NCBI RefSeq assembly: GCF_000022085.1
Contig: NC_011894.1
Location: 3,835,001 to 3,899,000 of the forward strand
Reading direction: 5' to 3'
DNA length: 64,000 nucleotides
DNA from: Methylobacterium nodulans ORS 2060
GTDB lineage: Bacteria; Pseudomonadota; Alphaproteobacteria; Rhizobiales; Beijerinckiaceae
Shown: one piece after another, positions 1-8,198 of the stretch
Position numbering within the stretch: the first letter of the stretch is position 1
How the letters are laid out: each line of letters opens with the position of its first letter
Made by a program: the position numbers and the translations under genes
The notes under the pieces: generated by a model
What the model was told of the DNA's origin: nothing
Seen by the model: the letters and a program-made list of their open reading frames with translations, nothing else
Database searches by the model: none

Positions 1-435
1 CACGAGGATGCGCCGGTCCCCGGCCGGCCCCGGGAAGGCATCGCCATAGTTGCGGCGCGCCTCCTCGGCGAACCATTTGACGAAGCTCGCCCCGTACAGC
101 ACCTCGCCCCGCGCCTCGGCGAGCGGCTTGCCCTGCTCGGCCGTCATGATCGCCGCGAGGTCGTCGGCATTCTCCAGGATCAGTGCATTCCAGCGCTCCA
201 GGATCGCGGCGCGCTCCGCCGAAGGCCTCCGCCGCCAGGCCGGGAAGGCAGCTTCGGCAGCGGCGATCGCCGCCTGCGTCTCGGCCTCGCCGCAATTCGG
301 CACCGTTCCGACGCGCTCGCCCGTCGCCGGGTCGATGACCTCGATCACGCCGCCCTCGGCATCGCGCCACGCGCCCGCGACGAAGGCTTGGTTGCGCAGG
401 AGCGCGGGGTCGCGCAATCGGTCCGTCCTGAACAT
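1..435 (-). CDS. gabD: Succinate-semialdehyde dehydrogenase-type aldehyde dehydrogenase (5' part only)
   Basis: The first 145 codons of an aldehyde dehydrogenase; the gene runs off the left edge. Translating the minus strand from the ATG at 435 gives an N-terminus of the succinate/glutarate-semialdehyde dehydrogenase type: a short lead (MFRTDRLRDPALLRNQAF), the segment VIDPATGERVGTVP, a helical stretch with AFPAWRRRPSAERAAILERW, and the family-typical MTAEQGKPLAEARGEV followed by FVKWFAEEARR. Such enzymes oxidise succinate semialdehyde to succinate with NAD(P)+. The catalytic Cys and Glu lie outside the window, so substrate is inferred from family resemblance only. Confidence 0.85.
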   Translation of the reverse strand, partial: MFRTDRLRDPALLRNQAFVAGAWRDAEGGVIEVIDPATGERVGTVPNCGEAETQAAIAAAEAAFPAWRRRPSAERAAILERWNALILENADDLAAIMTAEQGKPLAEARGEVLYGASFVKWFAEEARRNYGDAFPGPAGDRRILV

Positions 436-445
436 GGTTCGCCTC

Positions 446-640
446 TCAGAAGTCGATCAGCACGCGCTTGGTCGGCACGCTCTTGGGCCGCAGATTGGTC
501 ACAACCGCCTTCCGCCCGCGTCCTTGCCGATCTCGGATCGCCCGTATCCCGATCGGGATCGACCGGGTGCCGCGCAGGGTCCGCCTGGGCTCGCAGGCAC
601 CCGGGATCCCGCCGGGGTGGAAGGCTGGGACATTCGCCAC
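446..640 (-). CDS. Short ORF upstream of the aldehyde dehydrogenase, possibly a gene remnant
   Basis: A 64-codon frame that stops 10 bp before the aldehyde dehydrogenase start on the same strand. Its end (AVVTNLRPKSVPTKRVLIDF) looks like the C-terminus of a larger enzyme, while its first half is Pro/Arg-rich and not convincing. It may be the leftover 3' end of a gene once cotranscribed with the dehydrogenase, or a chance frame. I do not recognise a family. Confidence 0.25.
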   Translation of the reverse strand: MANVPAFHPGGIPGACEPRRTLRGTRSIPIGIRAIRDRQGRGRKAVVTNLRPKSVPTKRVLIDF

Positions 641-962
641 AAAGCATTCATGGCCGCGGCACTCATGGGTCCGTGCAAGCCCGGCGGGTCACGATCCGTC
701 TCCAGGCGGGCGGTTCTCTGCGCAGCATAACCCCGCAGCAACGCAGCGCCCCGCCGTCGCGGGGCGCTCCGCCAGGCGATCCTGCCTTTTGCCTGCGCGG
801 CAGCGGCAGGATCTGCCGACCGCAGCCGGCCCATGACAGCCGACGGATCGGGCACGATCCTCGCCGATCGCCCGAAGTCAGCCCTAAGGCCAAACCGGGA
901 CGAGGAACCACAATGGCGCCGTGCAGCTTCTCTCTTGCCACCAATGGCAGGAGGAAGACGTC

Positions 963-1352
963 ATGAAGGCTCCAACTCTGCTCACCGCTGCTGCCATCCT
1001 GACTCTCGCCGCGGGCTCGGCTCTCGCAGGGCCATGCGACACCGGATCCACAAAGGGCAAGAGCCCGGAGCAGCACGCCACCAACACCAAGAGCTCGGAT
1101 GTCGATCAGGGCAGCAAGAACCTGGCTGGCGGGCAGCAGCCGGCCTCTCCGGGCACGGTCGGAGCCATGAACAACGTCGGCGCCAACCAGATGACCGGTG
1201 ACAAGCCCGGCGCGAGCGACACCAGGCAAGGAACCCAAGACCCTGCCAGCAAGAACCTGGCTGGCGGGGCGCAGCCGGCCTCTCCCAAGACGGTTGGCGC
1301 CATGAACAATGCGGGTGCCGACCAGAAGCTTGGCCGGAAGGACGATTGCTGA
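963..1352 (+). CDS. Small secreted protein with a duplicated 24-residue unit
   Basis: 129 aa. The ATG at 963 is preceded by a good ribosome site (GGAGGAAG). Residues 1-22 form a signal peptide ending ALA, so the mature part should be periplasmic or extracellular. The mature chain is Gly/Asn/Pro/Ala-rich and contains one unit twice (about residues 51-74 and 96-119), with the pattern SKNLAGG-QPASP-TVGAMNN-GA, joined by a Gly/Asp-rich linker. Two Cys are present, one near the mature N-terminus and one at the last residue. No catalytic motif is visible. Function unknown; the composition suggests an unstructured envelope or stress-related protein. Confidence 0.75.
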   Translation: MKAPTLLTAAAILTLAAGSALAGPCDTGSTKGKSPEQHATNTKSSDVDQGSKNLAGGQQPASPGTVGAMNNVGANQMTGDKPGASDTRQGTQDPASKNLAGGAQPASPKTVGAMNNAGADQKLGRKDDC

Positions 1353-1667
1353 CCTGACGACCGTCGCCTCGCGCGCCGACATCCGTCTGATTTGTTTCGG
1401 GCGGATGTTGCACGCGGCATTGTCGCGGCTCGGGCCTGTCGGATCGACCAGATCCGTACGCCGGAACGGAAGAACACCCGGCGGAGGGATGGGACCCGGC
1501 CGGGCGGTCTCAGCGGAAAACCTGGTTGGTCCTGCTCGTTGATGCGGGCCTCATCGCGTCTGGTCCGATCAGAACAACGCTGGCCTGGGTGGAAGGGCCC
1601 GGCCGGCGGTGAAGGAAGACATGGCCGATCCGGCCCGACCGGCGGCTGGTCCAGGCCGGCGCTCCTC
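1353..1667. other. Gene-poor gap
   Basis: Between two convergent small genes. I see no convincing reading frame, RNA gene or strong hairpin here. Confidence 0.5.
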
Positions 1668-1937
1668 TCAATGCGTCGTGAAGGGCGCTATCGGTTCGGC
1701 GAAGAGGTCGATCCCGGCCGCATACGCGAAGCTGCCGGTCAGGTTCGCAAGCTCGTCGACCAGATCCGCCGCAGTCATCGAGCGCGACAGGCGGGACAGA
1801 GCCACAGCAAACAGCGCCCGTCCTATCTCATGGTCCGTACATCCCAGTGCGCGCAGTCGGTCTGCTGCGGTTTCGATCCGCTGTATGGCGAGACGGATGA
1901 TCTCGTCGCGCTCTCCTCGACCGTGTTCGACGTTCAT
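1668..1937 (-). CDS. Small conserved-type hypothetical protein
   Basis: 89 aa from the ATG at 1937, chosen over an in-frame start 45 bp upstream because GGAGGGCGAGCC stands immediately before it. The protein is soluble and mostly helical (ERDEIIRLAIQRIETAADRLRALG, then EIGRALFAVALSRLSRSMTAADLVDELANL). No motif assigns a function. It starts 30 bp from a possible divergent small gene at 1967. Confidence 0.6.
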   Translation of the reverse strand: MNVEHGRGERDEIIRLAIQRIETAADRLRALGCTDHEIGRALFAVALSRLSRSMTAADLVDELANLTGSFAYAAGIDLFAEPIAPFTTH

Positions 1938-1966
1938 GGCTCGCCCTCCAAGCGGCACGCGGCTGT

Positions 1967-2146
1967 ATGGCGACCAACGCACAGGGCGGAGTTATTGTTA
2001 CACCCGAGACCCGTGAGCCCGTCATTATCGCTGGCGATGTCTGGGCTTATTGCCCGAAATCCCGGACCGAGGCGCTGTGCGTGATCCGCTCCTGCTCCGG
2101 GAATGCGGCAGGGCGGGCGACCCCGGCCGGCCGTCTTCGGCCGTGA
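1967..2146 (+). CDS. Possible 59-residue protein
   Basis: A frame beginning MATNAQGGVIVTPETREPV with a well-behaved first half (VIIAGDVWAYCPKSR) and three Cys; the last fifteen residues are Arg/Gly/Pro-rich. It is divergent from the gene starting at 1937, leaving about 30 bp between starts. No strong ribosome site precedes it. The composition of the first 45 codons looks coding, but there is no recognised relative. Confidence 0.35.
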   Translation: MATNAQGGVIVTPETREPVIIAGDVWAYCPKSRTEALCVIRSCSGNAAGRATPAGRLRP

Positions 2147-2243
2147 GGCGGCTCCCGCGCCGGCGCGGTCGACCATGCCTGTCCGGGGTTCGTCCGATGA
2201 GGTCACGGCAGGACCATCATGCCGTGGGCGCTCGCGCGCAGGC

Positions 2244-2275
2244 AAAGAAAACCCGCCGCGGCGATGCCGGGCGGG
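2244..2275 (-). terminator. Candidate Rho-independent terminator downstream of repB
   Basis: Read on the minus strand: CCCGCC, a 12-nt loop that can pair further (CGGC with GCCG), GGCGGG, then TTTTCTTT. It lies about 290 bp past the repB stop and beyond the downstream parS-like palindrome, so it could end the repAB transcript. Confidence 0.4.
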
Positions 2276-2513
2276 CGGAGGAGACCTCAATGTCAGTAGT
2301 ACCAAACCTATCCAGCCCTGGCGGGAAGAGGTAGGCGACTTTCGTACATGATTTGATCGTGGACTATGTATCGGCTCGGCCTGACGGGCCCTGCCACCGC
2401 CGTAGCCGGACCCGAGCGACGCGGACACCGCAGGGTCCGCGATCCCACGCCTCGCTCTGTTCGGGATCGGGCATTGCCGGCGGGCTGCCCTGCGCGGGCC
2501 CCCTCCCCCATGC

Positions 2514-2541
2514 GGCGGACTTGTCAGCTGACAAGTCCGCC
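2514..2541. promoter_or_regulatory. parS: parS-like centromere site, downstream copy
   Basis: A perfect 28-bp palindrome centred between 2527 and 2528 with core TTGTCAGCTGACAA. It fits the inner positions of the published repABC parS pattern GTTNNCNGCNGNNAAC, differing only at the outermost G/C pair. It sits 23 bp past the repB stop. The same 14-bp core is the centre of a second perfect palindrome upstream of repA (4946-4969). Confidence 0.75.
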
Positions 2542-2563
2542 AACCCTCTGATGCCAGCGATGT

Positions 2564-3574
2564 CTACCGCCGACGAGCCGCGTCGGGTGCGGTCTCGTCT
2601 CCGGGGCGGCCCGTCTCGAATTCCCGGATCAGGTCGGGGAGGCGTGCCTCCAGAAAGGCCTGGAAGGCCGGGAGATCGCTCGTCAGGCGCAATATTCGCC
2701 CCGTCCGCTCGATCCGGGCGACCGTCTGCCCGCCCCGCAGCCTGAGCGTCTCGCTTCGCGCCGGCGCAGCCTTGGCCTGCAGGCCAGACAGAACAAGGCT
2801 GAAGCGCTGATCGCTGCCCGCGCGCCGGAACTCCTCCGAGGCGAGCACGCCCTGAACCCTGCGGACGGCCCCGTCCTGGCTCAGGAGCTCCACCAGGGCG
2901 AGCCAGCGCGGCCGGCCGACCTTCGGCGCAGGGCCGATCGCCCGGATCAGGTCCGCCGATACGGCGCCGGCGACCGAGAGCAGCCGGGACAGCTCCGGTG
3001 CGTCGACGCCGAGCGCGGCCTGAATGGTCGGACGATCGAAGCGCCGCTCCTCAAGGCTGGCCGCGAACAGCGCCCGCTCGATGAAGCTCAGGTCGCGCCG
3101 CTCATTGTTCTCCTTGCCCTGCGCGATGACGAGCTCACGATCGGACAGGGCCCGCACGATCGCGCGCACCGGGCGGCCGAGCTCGGCCGCTGCCCGCAGG
3201 CGCCGATGGCCATAGGCCGCCTGATACCGCCCCGGGGCCTCGGGATGCGGCCGCACCAGGATCGGCACCTGTTGACCGTGCTCGGCGACGCTCGCTCGCA
3301 GCTGCGTGAAATCCGGATCGGCCGCGTCCGCGATGCGGTCGGCGACGATCGAGGCATCGATGAGGTCGGCATCGAGCTCCACCACCCGCTCGACCTGATC
3401 GAGCTGAGCGCGCAGCTGCCTAGCCTCCTCGGCATCCTTCGAGAGGCGCTGGAGGCCGAGATTCATCGCCTTGATCGCACCCGAGGTCGCGCGCTTGGGC
3501 GAGGCCTCGGATGCGCCGGGCTCGACGGCGAGCCCGCTCGTCAGGATCTCGCGCAGGGCATCCCGTCCCTTCAT
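2564..3574 (-). CDS. repB: Plasmid partition protein RepB (ParB family)
   Basis: 336 aa from the ATG at 3574, which overlaps the repA stop (ATGA). RepB/ParB proteins bind parS centromere sites and, with the RepA ATPase, segregate low-copy replicons. Visible parts: an N-terminal region typical of RepB (MKGRDALREILTSGL), the ParB/sulfiredoxin-type nuclease-like segment around residues 95-165 (LRASVAEHGQQVPILVRPH, then YGHRRLRAAAELGRPVRAIV and the ENNERRDLSFIERA box), and a helix-turn-helix at about 175-205 (TIQAALGVDAPELSRLLSVA). The C-terminal part is the family's dimerisation region. Two matching palindromes flank the operon. No repC follows it, unlike a complete repABC cassette. Confidence 0.92.
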   Translation of the reverse strand: MKGRDALREILTSGLAVEPGASEASPKRATSGAIKAMNLGLQRLSKDAEEARQLRAQLDQVERVVELDADLIDASIVADRIADAADPDFTQLRASVAEHGQQVPILVRPHPEAPGRYQAAYGHRRLRAAAELGRPVRAIVRALSDRELVIAQGKENNERRDLSFIERALFAASLEERRFDRPTIQAALGVDAPELSRLLSVAGAVSADLIRAIGPAPKVGRPRWLALVELLSQDGAVRRVQGVLASEEFRRAGSDQRFSLVLSGLQAKAAPARSETLRLRGGQTVARIERTGRILRLTSDLPAFQAFLEARLPDLIREFETGRPGDETAPDAARRR

Positions 3575-4797
3575 GCCACCGCCCTCCCCCAAGCCTGTCT
3601 GACCAAGGTCTCGATCTCCCGATTCACGGCGTCGAGGGACTCGATCGCCCGATCGTAGGTGTTGCGGTTCATCGTCTCGCGGCCCGCCTCATAGAGGGTC
3701 TGCTTGGACAGGCCGGCATCCGACACGGCCGTGGACTTCACCATCACGCTGGTGAGAACCCGCTCGGCGAACAGGCCGCGCAGGAAGGCCACGATCTGGG
3801 TCTGCGGCCCGTCATTCGGCTCGTAGCGCGTCACCACATAGCGCAGCCAGCTGTAGGAGAGATTGCCCCCTGCCTCGCGCACGACGGCGAGCAGGTCCGC
3901 CGTCATCGACAGGAACTGGTTCATGCTCGCGAGATCGAGCATCTGCGGGTGGATGGTGATCAGCACCGAGGTGGCCGCGCACAGGGCGCTCAGGGTGAGA
4001 AACCCGAGCTGCGGCGGGCAGTCGATCACCACGAGGTCGTAATCGGCCTCCACGGTGGCGAGCGCCCCGGCCACCCGGGCGAAGAACAGGGCATCGCCCT
4101 CGTCGCGCTTGTCGGCCAGCATGCGCGGCGTGTCGTGCTCGAACTCATGAAGCTCGAGATTACCCGGCACCAGGTCGAGGCCGGCGAAGTAGGTCGGCCG
4201 GATGATCTCGGAGAGCGGGCGCCGGGCGTCGTCGTAGCGGATCGCCCCGTACAGCGTCTCGTTGTCGGCGACGTCGAATTCGGGCTGGTAGCCGAACAGG
4301 GCCGAGAGCGACGCCTGCGGGTCGAGGTCGACGGCCAGCACCCGGTATCCGCGCAGCGCGAAATACTGCGCGAGATGGGCCGCCGTCGTGGTCTTGCCCG
4401 AGCCGCCCTTGAAGTTCGTCACCGCGATCACCTGAAGCGGCTCGCCCGGCTGGCGCACCGGCAGGTAGCCGGGCTTGGCCTTCGCCAGGACGCGGCGGAT
4501 CTCGTGGATCTGCTCGAGGCTGTAGGCGCGCCGCCCCGCCGCATTCTTCTCGGGTTCGGGTCCCTCGCCGCCGAGCGCGAGGTGGCGCAGATAGCTGTCG
4601 GTCACGCCGATCAGCCGCGCGGCTTCTCCGCTCGAGAAGCGGCGCAGCTGCTTGCGCGCCTGAGGCGGGAACAGCTTGGCGCGCAGGGCCTGCAGCTGCA
4701 TGCTGAGCGCCTTCGCGTCGCCCGCGATCACCTCGTCCATGGCGAGGCCGGGCTCCCGATTCACGAAATCAAGGCTTTCGGCGGCGACCGTTGGCAT
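3571..4797 (-). CDS. repA: Plasmid partition ATPase RepA (ParA family)
   Basis: 408 aa. RepA is the ParA-type Walker ATPase that drives segregation and represses its own operon together with RepB. An N-terminal helix-turn-helix region at roughly residues 50-90 (FSSGEAARLIGVTDSYLRHLA, GRRAYSLEQIHEIR) precedes the deviant Walker A motif FKGGSGKTTTAAHLA near residue 130, with Walker A' as VDLDPQASLSALFG and Walker B as LVVIDCPPQLGFLT. The start at 4797 has GGGAGAG six bases upstream. Its stop overlaps the repB start by 4 nt, implying translational coupling. A parS-like palindrome lies 149 bp upstream of the start. Confidence 0.93.
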   Translation of the reverse strand: MPTVAAESLDFVNREPGLAMDEVIAGDAKALSMQLQALRAKLFPPQARKQLRRFSSGEAARLIGVTDSYLRHLALGGEGPEPEKNAAGRRAYSLEQIHEIRRVLAKAKPGYLPVRQPGEPLQVIAVTNFKGGSGKTTTAAHLAQYFALRGYRVLAVDLDPQASLSALFGYQPEFDVADNETLYGAIRYDDARRPLSEIIRPTYFAGLDLVPGNLELHEFEHDTPRMLADKRDEGDALFFARVAGALATVEADYDLVVIDCPPQLGFLTLSALCAATSVLITIHPQMLDLASMNQFLSMTADLLAVVREAGGNLSYSWLRYVVTRYEPNDGPQTQIVAFLRGLFAERVLTSVMVKSTAVSDAGLSKQTLYEAGRETMNRNTYDRAIESLDAVNREIETLVRQAWGRAVA

Positions 4798-4945
4798 TCA
4801 CGCTCTCCCAGGCAAATCATGCCTTCTGCCGTGAGATGTCATTGAGCTTGGCAGCAGCACTGCGAGTCAAGCGATTCGGTGACCATGGGCCGCCATGGTG
4901 ACCCACTGGGTCCCGGAAGCCACAGGCCGGGCGTGGCCGAAAACC

Positions 4946-4969
4946 GGCGATTGTCAGCTGACAATCGCC
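4946..4969. promoter_or_regulatory. parS: parS-like centromere site, upstream copy
   Basis: A perfect 24-bp palindrome centred between 4957 and 4958 in the gap between bcsN and repA, with the same TTGTCAGCTGACAA core as the copy at 2514-2541. The flanks differ between copies while staying self-complementary, as expected when only the core is conserved for RepB binding. The rest of the 4798-5160 gap holds no gene that I can see. Confidence 0.75.
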
Positions 4970-5160
4970 TGTTTCGCTTGAATCCGCTGCGTTTCTCGCC
5001 TCCGCCGGGCCTTCTGGCCCTGCACCCGCCAGGACGCCCGTGCGACCGTCGGATCGGGTGCCGGCAGTCGCGCGCACCGGGAGAGGCCGGTCGCGTTACC
5101 CGAAGCATGCGACGCGCCGGAGGACCCCGGATGGAGAGAGGCGGACGCAGATGATCCGCC

Positions 5161-6207
5161 TTACCGGTCAGGGGGCGAACGGAGCGGCGGCGGCCGGTAG
5201 GCCTCCGGCGGGAGGTCGCGCGACAGGCTTTCTCCCGGCGTGCGCCCCGGTGCCGGCTGCGGAGCCAGGTGGGAGCCGCCGGGGGGCGCGGGCGCCGTCA
5301 TCCCGTCCGTGATGTAGCGCTGCGGACCGCTCGGGGCGGAGGCGTCCGGAGGAGCGGCAGGGGGTGCCGGGGCCGCGGGCGCCGGCGGGACGATGTAGCG
5401 GCGCCCGGGTTCAGAGCTGTCGCTCGGCGGCGGAGGGGATGGCGGCGCAGGCGCGGCCGGCGGAGGTTGAGACGGCCGCGCGACGGGTGCCTCGGGAGCC
5501 GTCCTGGCTCGCGCCGGCACCGGCGCGGCGGGCTTGGGCTGGGCTGGACGCGAGCGCGGCTTGGCGGGCCGGGCCACGGGCGGCGACGGGATTGCTTCGC
5601 GAGAGGCGAGTGCCGGGCGGTGCGGAAGGGCGATCGTCATACGCGCGACTGCGCGCAGGAGATCGCCGAGGCTCGCCTGCGCCGTGCGGCAGAGACGAAT
5701 CCGCAGGGACAGGGCCTGCCGGCCGGCGGGCGGCGGCGACAGGGGCCCCAGCAGGCCCGGGCGCTCGTCGCCGCGCGCCGCCCGGGAGGCGCGCTCGAAC
5801 CACTGCCACGCATAAAGACAGTCGGCACTCACCGCGAGGCCGATCGGCCCGTAGGCGTTGCGCTGCGGGGTGGTGACGACGCGCATCATCTGGCCGGGGA
5901 AGCGGGCGGCCAGCTCCCCGGCGATCCCGAGCTCGTTCGGCTTGGCGAGCCGCGGCGGAAAGGCGAGCAGCAGATCCCCGGTCTCGGTGCGCAGGCCCAC
6001 CTCGGCGCGGTTGCGCCCGTCTCCGCCCTCGAACCGGATGTGCTGATCGAAGCCGTCGCGCACCCGAATTTCCTCGATGCCGGCGACCCGGCCGGCCCCG
6101 GGGAGATGGAGCACCGGCGCCGGCTGGGCCAACCCGCGACCGGGCGCGGCCACAACCATGCTCCCGAGCAGGAGCGCCCCGAAGCGAGGGCGTGATGCGC
6201 CCCTCAC
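5161..6207 (-). CDS. bcsN: Cellulose biosynthesis protein BcsN
   Basis: 348 aa from a GTG at 6207 that overlaps the preceding gene's stop (GTGA), the same arrangement as bcsA-bcsB. The first ~28 residues form a signal peptide (RPRFGALLLGSMVVAAPGRG, cleavage near LAQP). The folded part, to about residue 190, carries IEEIRVRDGFDQHIRFEGG, a Cys-containing loop (LAVSADCLYAWQWFERASR) and LSLRIRLCRTAQASLGDLL. The C-terminal half is a long Pro/Ala-rich tail. This layout matches the BcsN family of rhizobial cellulose operons, whose exact role is not established. It is the last gene of the bcs operon; repA follows on the same strand. Confidence 0.75.
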   Translation of the reverse strand: MRGASRPRFGALLLGSMVVAAPGRGLAQPAPVLHLPGAGRVAGIEEIRVRDGFDQHIRFEGGDGRNRAEVGLRTETGDLLLAFPPRLAKPNELGIAGELAARFPGQMMRVVTTPQRNAYGPIGLAVSADCLYAWQWFERASRAARGDERPGLLGPLSPPPAGRQALSLRIRLCRTAQASLGDLLRAVARMTIALPHRPALASREAIPSPPVARPAKPRSRPAQPKPAAPVPARARTAPEAPVARPSQPPPAAPAPPSPPPPSDSSEPGRRYIVPPAPAAPAPPAAPPDASAPSGPQRYITDGMTAPAPPGGSHLAPQPAPGRTPGESLSRDLPPEAYRPPPLRSPPDR

Positions 6208-8198
6208 GGGTGGCTCCGCGGCGGCAAGGCCGTGCGCTCGCCGCCATCCCCGCTCGCGGAGGACTGCCGGGGGACGGAGAAACGGTCGAGCCGGTTCGGT
6301 CCGGCGGCGGCCCGGCTCTGCTCGGCCTGCTGCTCCTGCCACAGCGTGCCGGTTGCCGGCGGGCTTAAAGCCGCCGGCTTGTCGAGGCCGTTATAGCCCG
6401 GCAGCAAGGCGTAGCCGTACCGCTCGTAGGGCATCGCACCGGCGCCGGGCACCCTCCGGGCGACGAGGGGCATGGCGCTCGCCGGATCCTTGGCGTAGCT
6501 GCCGGCCGGCACCGGCTCGGCGAGCGCGCGCTGCAGCGACACGGGAGGGTAGCGCAGCGTGTTCTCCGCCGAGACCGCCAGCGGAAACTCGTTGCGCTGC
6601 ACCGCCGGCGGCCGTTCCTCGCCTTTGCGGCCCAGCGCCGCGTCTGGACGCGGCACGCGCCCATAGGGCGCCGACGACTCCGGCTTGGCGGCAGCCGGCC
6701 CGGCCGGCCGGGCCGGGGAGGGCGGCTGGGCCTGGTTGAGGCAAGGGAGCGGCGGACCGTCCGGATCCTCGCGGAAGACCAGGTCGACGACTTTCGGGAA
6801 CAAGCCGTCGTAGCGGTTCACCACCTCCAAGAAGGCGCGCTGCCGCTTCAGCCGCTGCAGGGTGAGGGCATAGCCGAAGACGGTGGTCTCGCTCGGCAGC
6901 CAGGCGGTGGCGCGCCGGAACCATTCGAGCGCCGTGTCGAACTGGCAGGAATTGTAGGCGTACCACGCCAGCCCTTGCGCGCCCTCGCCGGAGCCGGATT
7001 CGACGACGACCTTGGCGTAGCGCTCGATGCGGGCCGGCTCGATATGGGGGGGGCTCGCCAGCGTCAGCTTCCGCTCGAGAATGTCGATGAACAGGATCTC
7101 GTTGCCGACGAAGCGGTCGCGCCACGCATAGGCGACCTCTTCCGCCTCGCGCGGCATGTTTAGCTCGCGCAGCGTATGGGCGAGCCCATGGGCCACCATG
7201 GCGTCGCCGCCGCGGGCGATCGCCACCTTGAACCATTCGAGGGCCTCCCTGAACTGCTTGCGCTTGTAGGCGTACCAGCCGAGGAGCCCGGTCTGGCTCG
7301 GATCGGCCGACTTGCGGGCATAGGCCTGGAAGGCCGAGAGATCGGCGAGTGTCGGGGGTTGGGCCGGCTCGTCGTGCAGGAAGGCCGCGATCCGCGCCCG
7401 CGTGATGTCGAGGCGGATCGCGTCGAATTCCGAGGTTCCCCCGGCATCCAGGCGGCCCATGGCGATCAGGCGCTCGGCCTGCTCCATCTTGAGATAGGCC
7501 ATCGCCTTCTGGATGGTGGCAAGGCGCGCGCCCGTGTCGTTGCTGGTGTCGAGCACCGACTTGTAGAGCAGGAACGCATCCTCGCCCGCCCCGGTCGCCG
7601 CCAGGGCATCGGCGACGATCCAGATGCTCTCGACATCGGCCGGATCGAGCGCGCCCGGGTCGGCCCGGAACAGAGCGACGACCTCCTCGGGACGCTTGCC
7701 GGCATTTGACTTCGCGCGGTTGCGGAACTCTGCTTGGCGCAACTTGCGAGAGAGTTCCTCGGAGGGCTGCCAAGCCGGCTCGATCGACCGGCGCGCCGTG
7801 ATCGCCGCTCGCAGATCCTCGAAGCGACCCGCCGTGAACAGGTCCCAGAGCGGCGCTTCCTCCGGCGGGCTCGGCTGCAGGCTGTCGAGATCCGGCGGCT
7901 CGGTCCAGCCGGGATAGAGCCGCTTCAGCCGCGCGATCTCCGCCTTCATGCGGTCCGTCTGCTTCTGCGAGGCGTAGTAGCGCAGCGCGCTCTCGTCGAC
8001 CATGCCGGAACCGCCCGACGTATCGGGGTCGACGACGATCGCCGGCGCGCGCGCGCCATCGCCGTAGACGACCCGCGAGGCCGTTTCGGAGCCGCCGACC
8101 GGGGCCGGCTCAGCCGCGAGCGGTACGACGAGAGAGAGACCGAGCAGGATGGCCCAGGGGAGGGCTCGGCACTGCGTGAGGCTCAGCGCTTGAGGCAT
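6204..8198 (-). CDS. TPR-repeat periplasmic protein of the cellulose operon
   Basis: 664 aa from the ATG at 8198, which overlaps the end of bcsZ by 16 nt. A signal peptide (ALPWAILLGLSLVVPLAAEP) leads into a helical-repeat protein. Units such as LGWYAYKRKQFREALEWFKV and LAWYAYNSCQFDTALEWFRR are clear tetratricopeptide repeats. The tail is Pro-rich and low in complexity. In enterobacteria the outer-membrane BcsC couples TPRs to a C-terminal barrel; here TPRs are present but no barrel is visible, so the protein may be the periplasmic scaffold alone, with another protein as the pore. The order bcsA-bcsB-bcsZ-TPR-bcsN supports a role in cellulose export. Confidence 0.7.
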   Translation of the reverse strand: MPQALSLTQCRALPWAILLGLSLVVPLAAEPAPVGGSETASRVVYGDGARAPAIVVDPDTSGGSGMVDESALRYYASQKQTDRMKAEIARLKRLYPGWTEPPDLDSLQPSPPEEAPLWDLFTAGRFEDLRAAITARRSIEPAWQPSEELSRKLRQAEFRNRAKSNAGKRPEEVVALFRADPGALDPADVESIWIVADALAATGAGEDAFLLYKSVLDTSNDTGARLATIQKAMAYLKMEQAERLIAMGRLDAGGTSEFDAIRLDITRARIAAFLHDEPAQPPTLADLSAFQAYARKSADPSQTGLLGWYAYKRKQFREALEWFKVAIARGGDAMVAHGLAHTLRELNMPREAEEVAYAWRDRFVGNEILFIDILERKLTLASPPHIEPARIERYAKVVVESGSGEGAQGLAWYAYNSCQFDTALEWFRRATAWLPSETTVFGYALTLQRLKRQRAFLEVVNRYDGLFPKVVDLVFREDPDGPPLPCLNQAQPPSPARPAGPAAAKPESSAPYGRVPRPDAALGRKGEERPPAVQRNEFPLAVSAENTLRYPPVSLQRALAEPVPAGSYAKDPASAMPLVARRVPGAGAMPYERYGYALLPGYNGLDKPAALSPPATGTLWQEQQAEQSRAAAGPNRLDRFSVPRQSSASGDGGERTALPPRSHP

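Noticed and set aside
3511..4845. Long plus-strand frame opposite repA
   Set aside because: His/Gly/Arg-rich shadow in a GC-rich region; repA on the other strand has full motifs. The same holds for the long frames opposite bcsA, bcsB, the hybrid kinases and the CheB-CheR gene.
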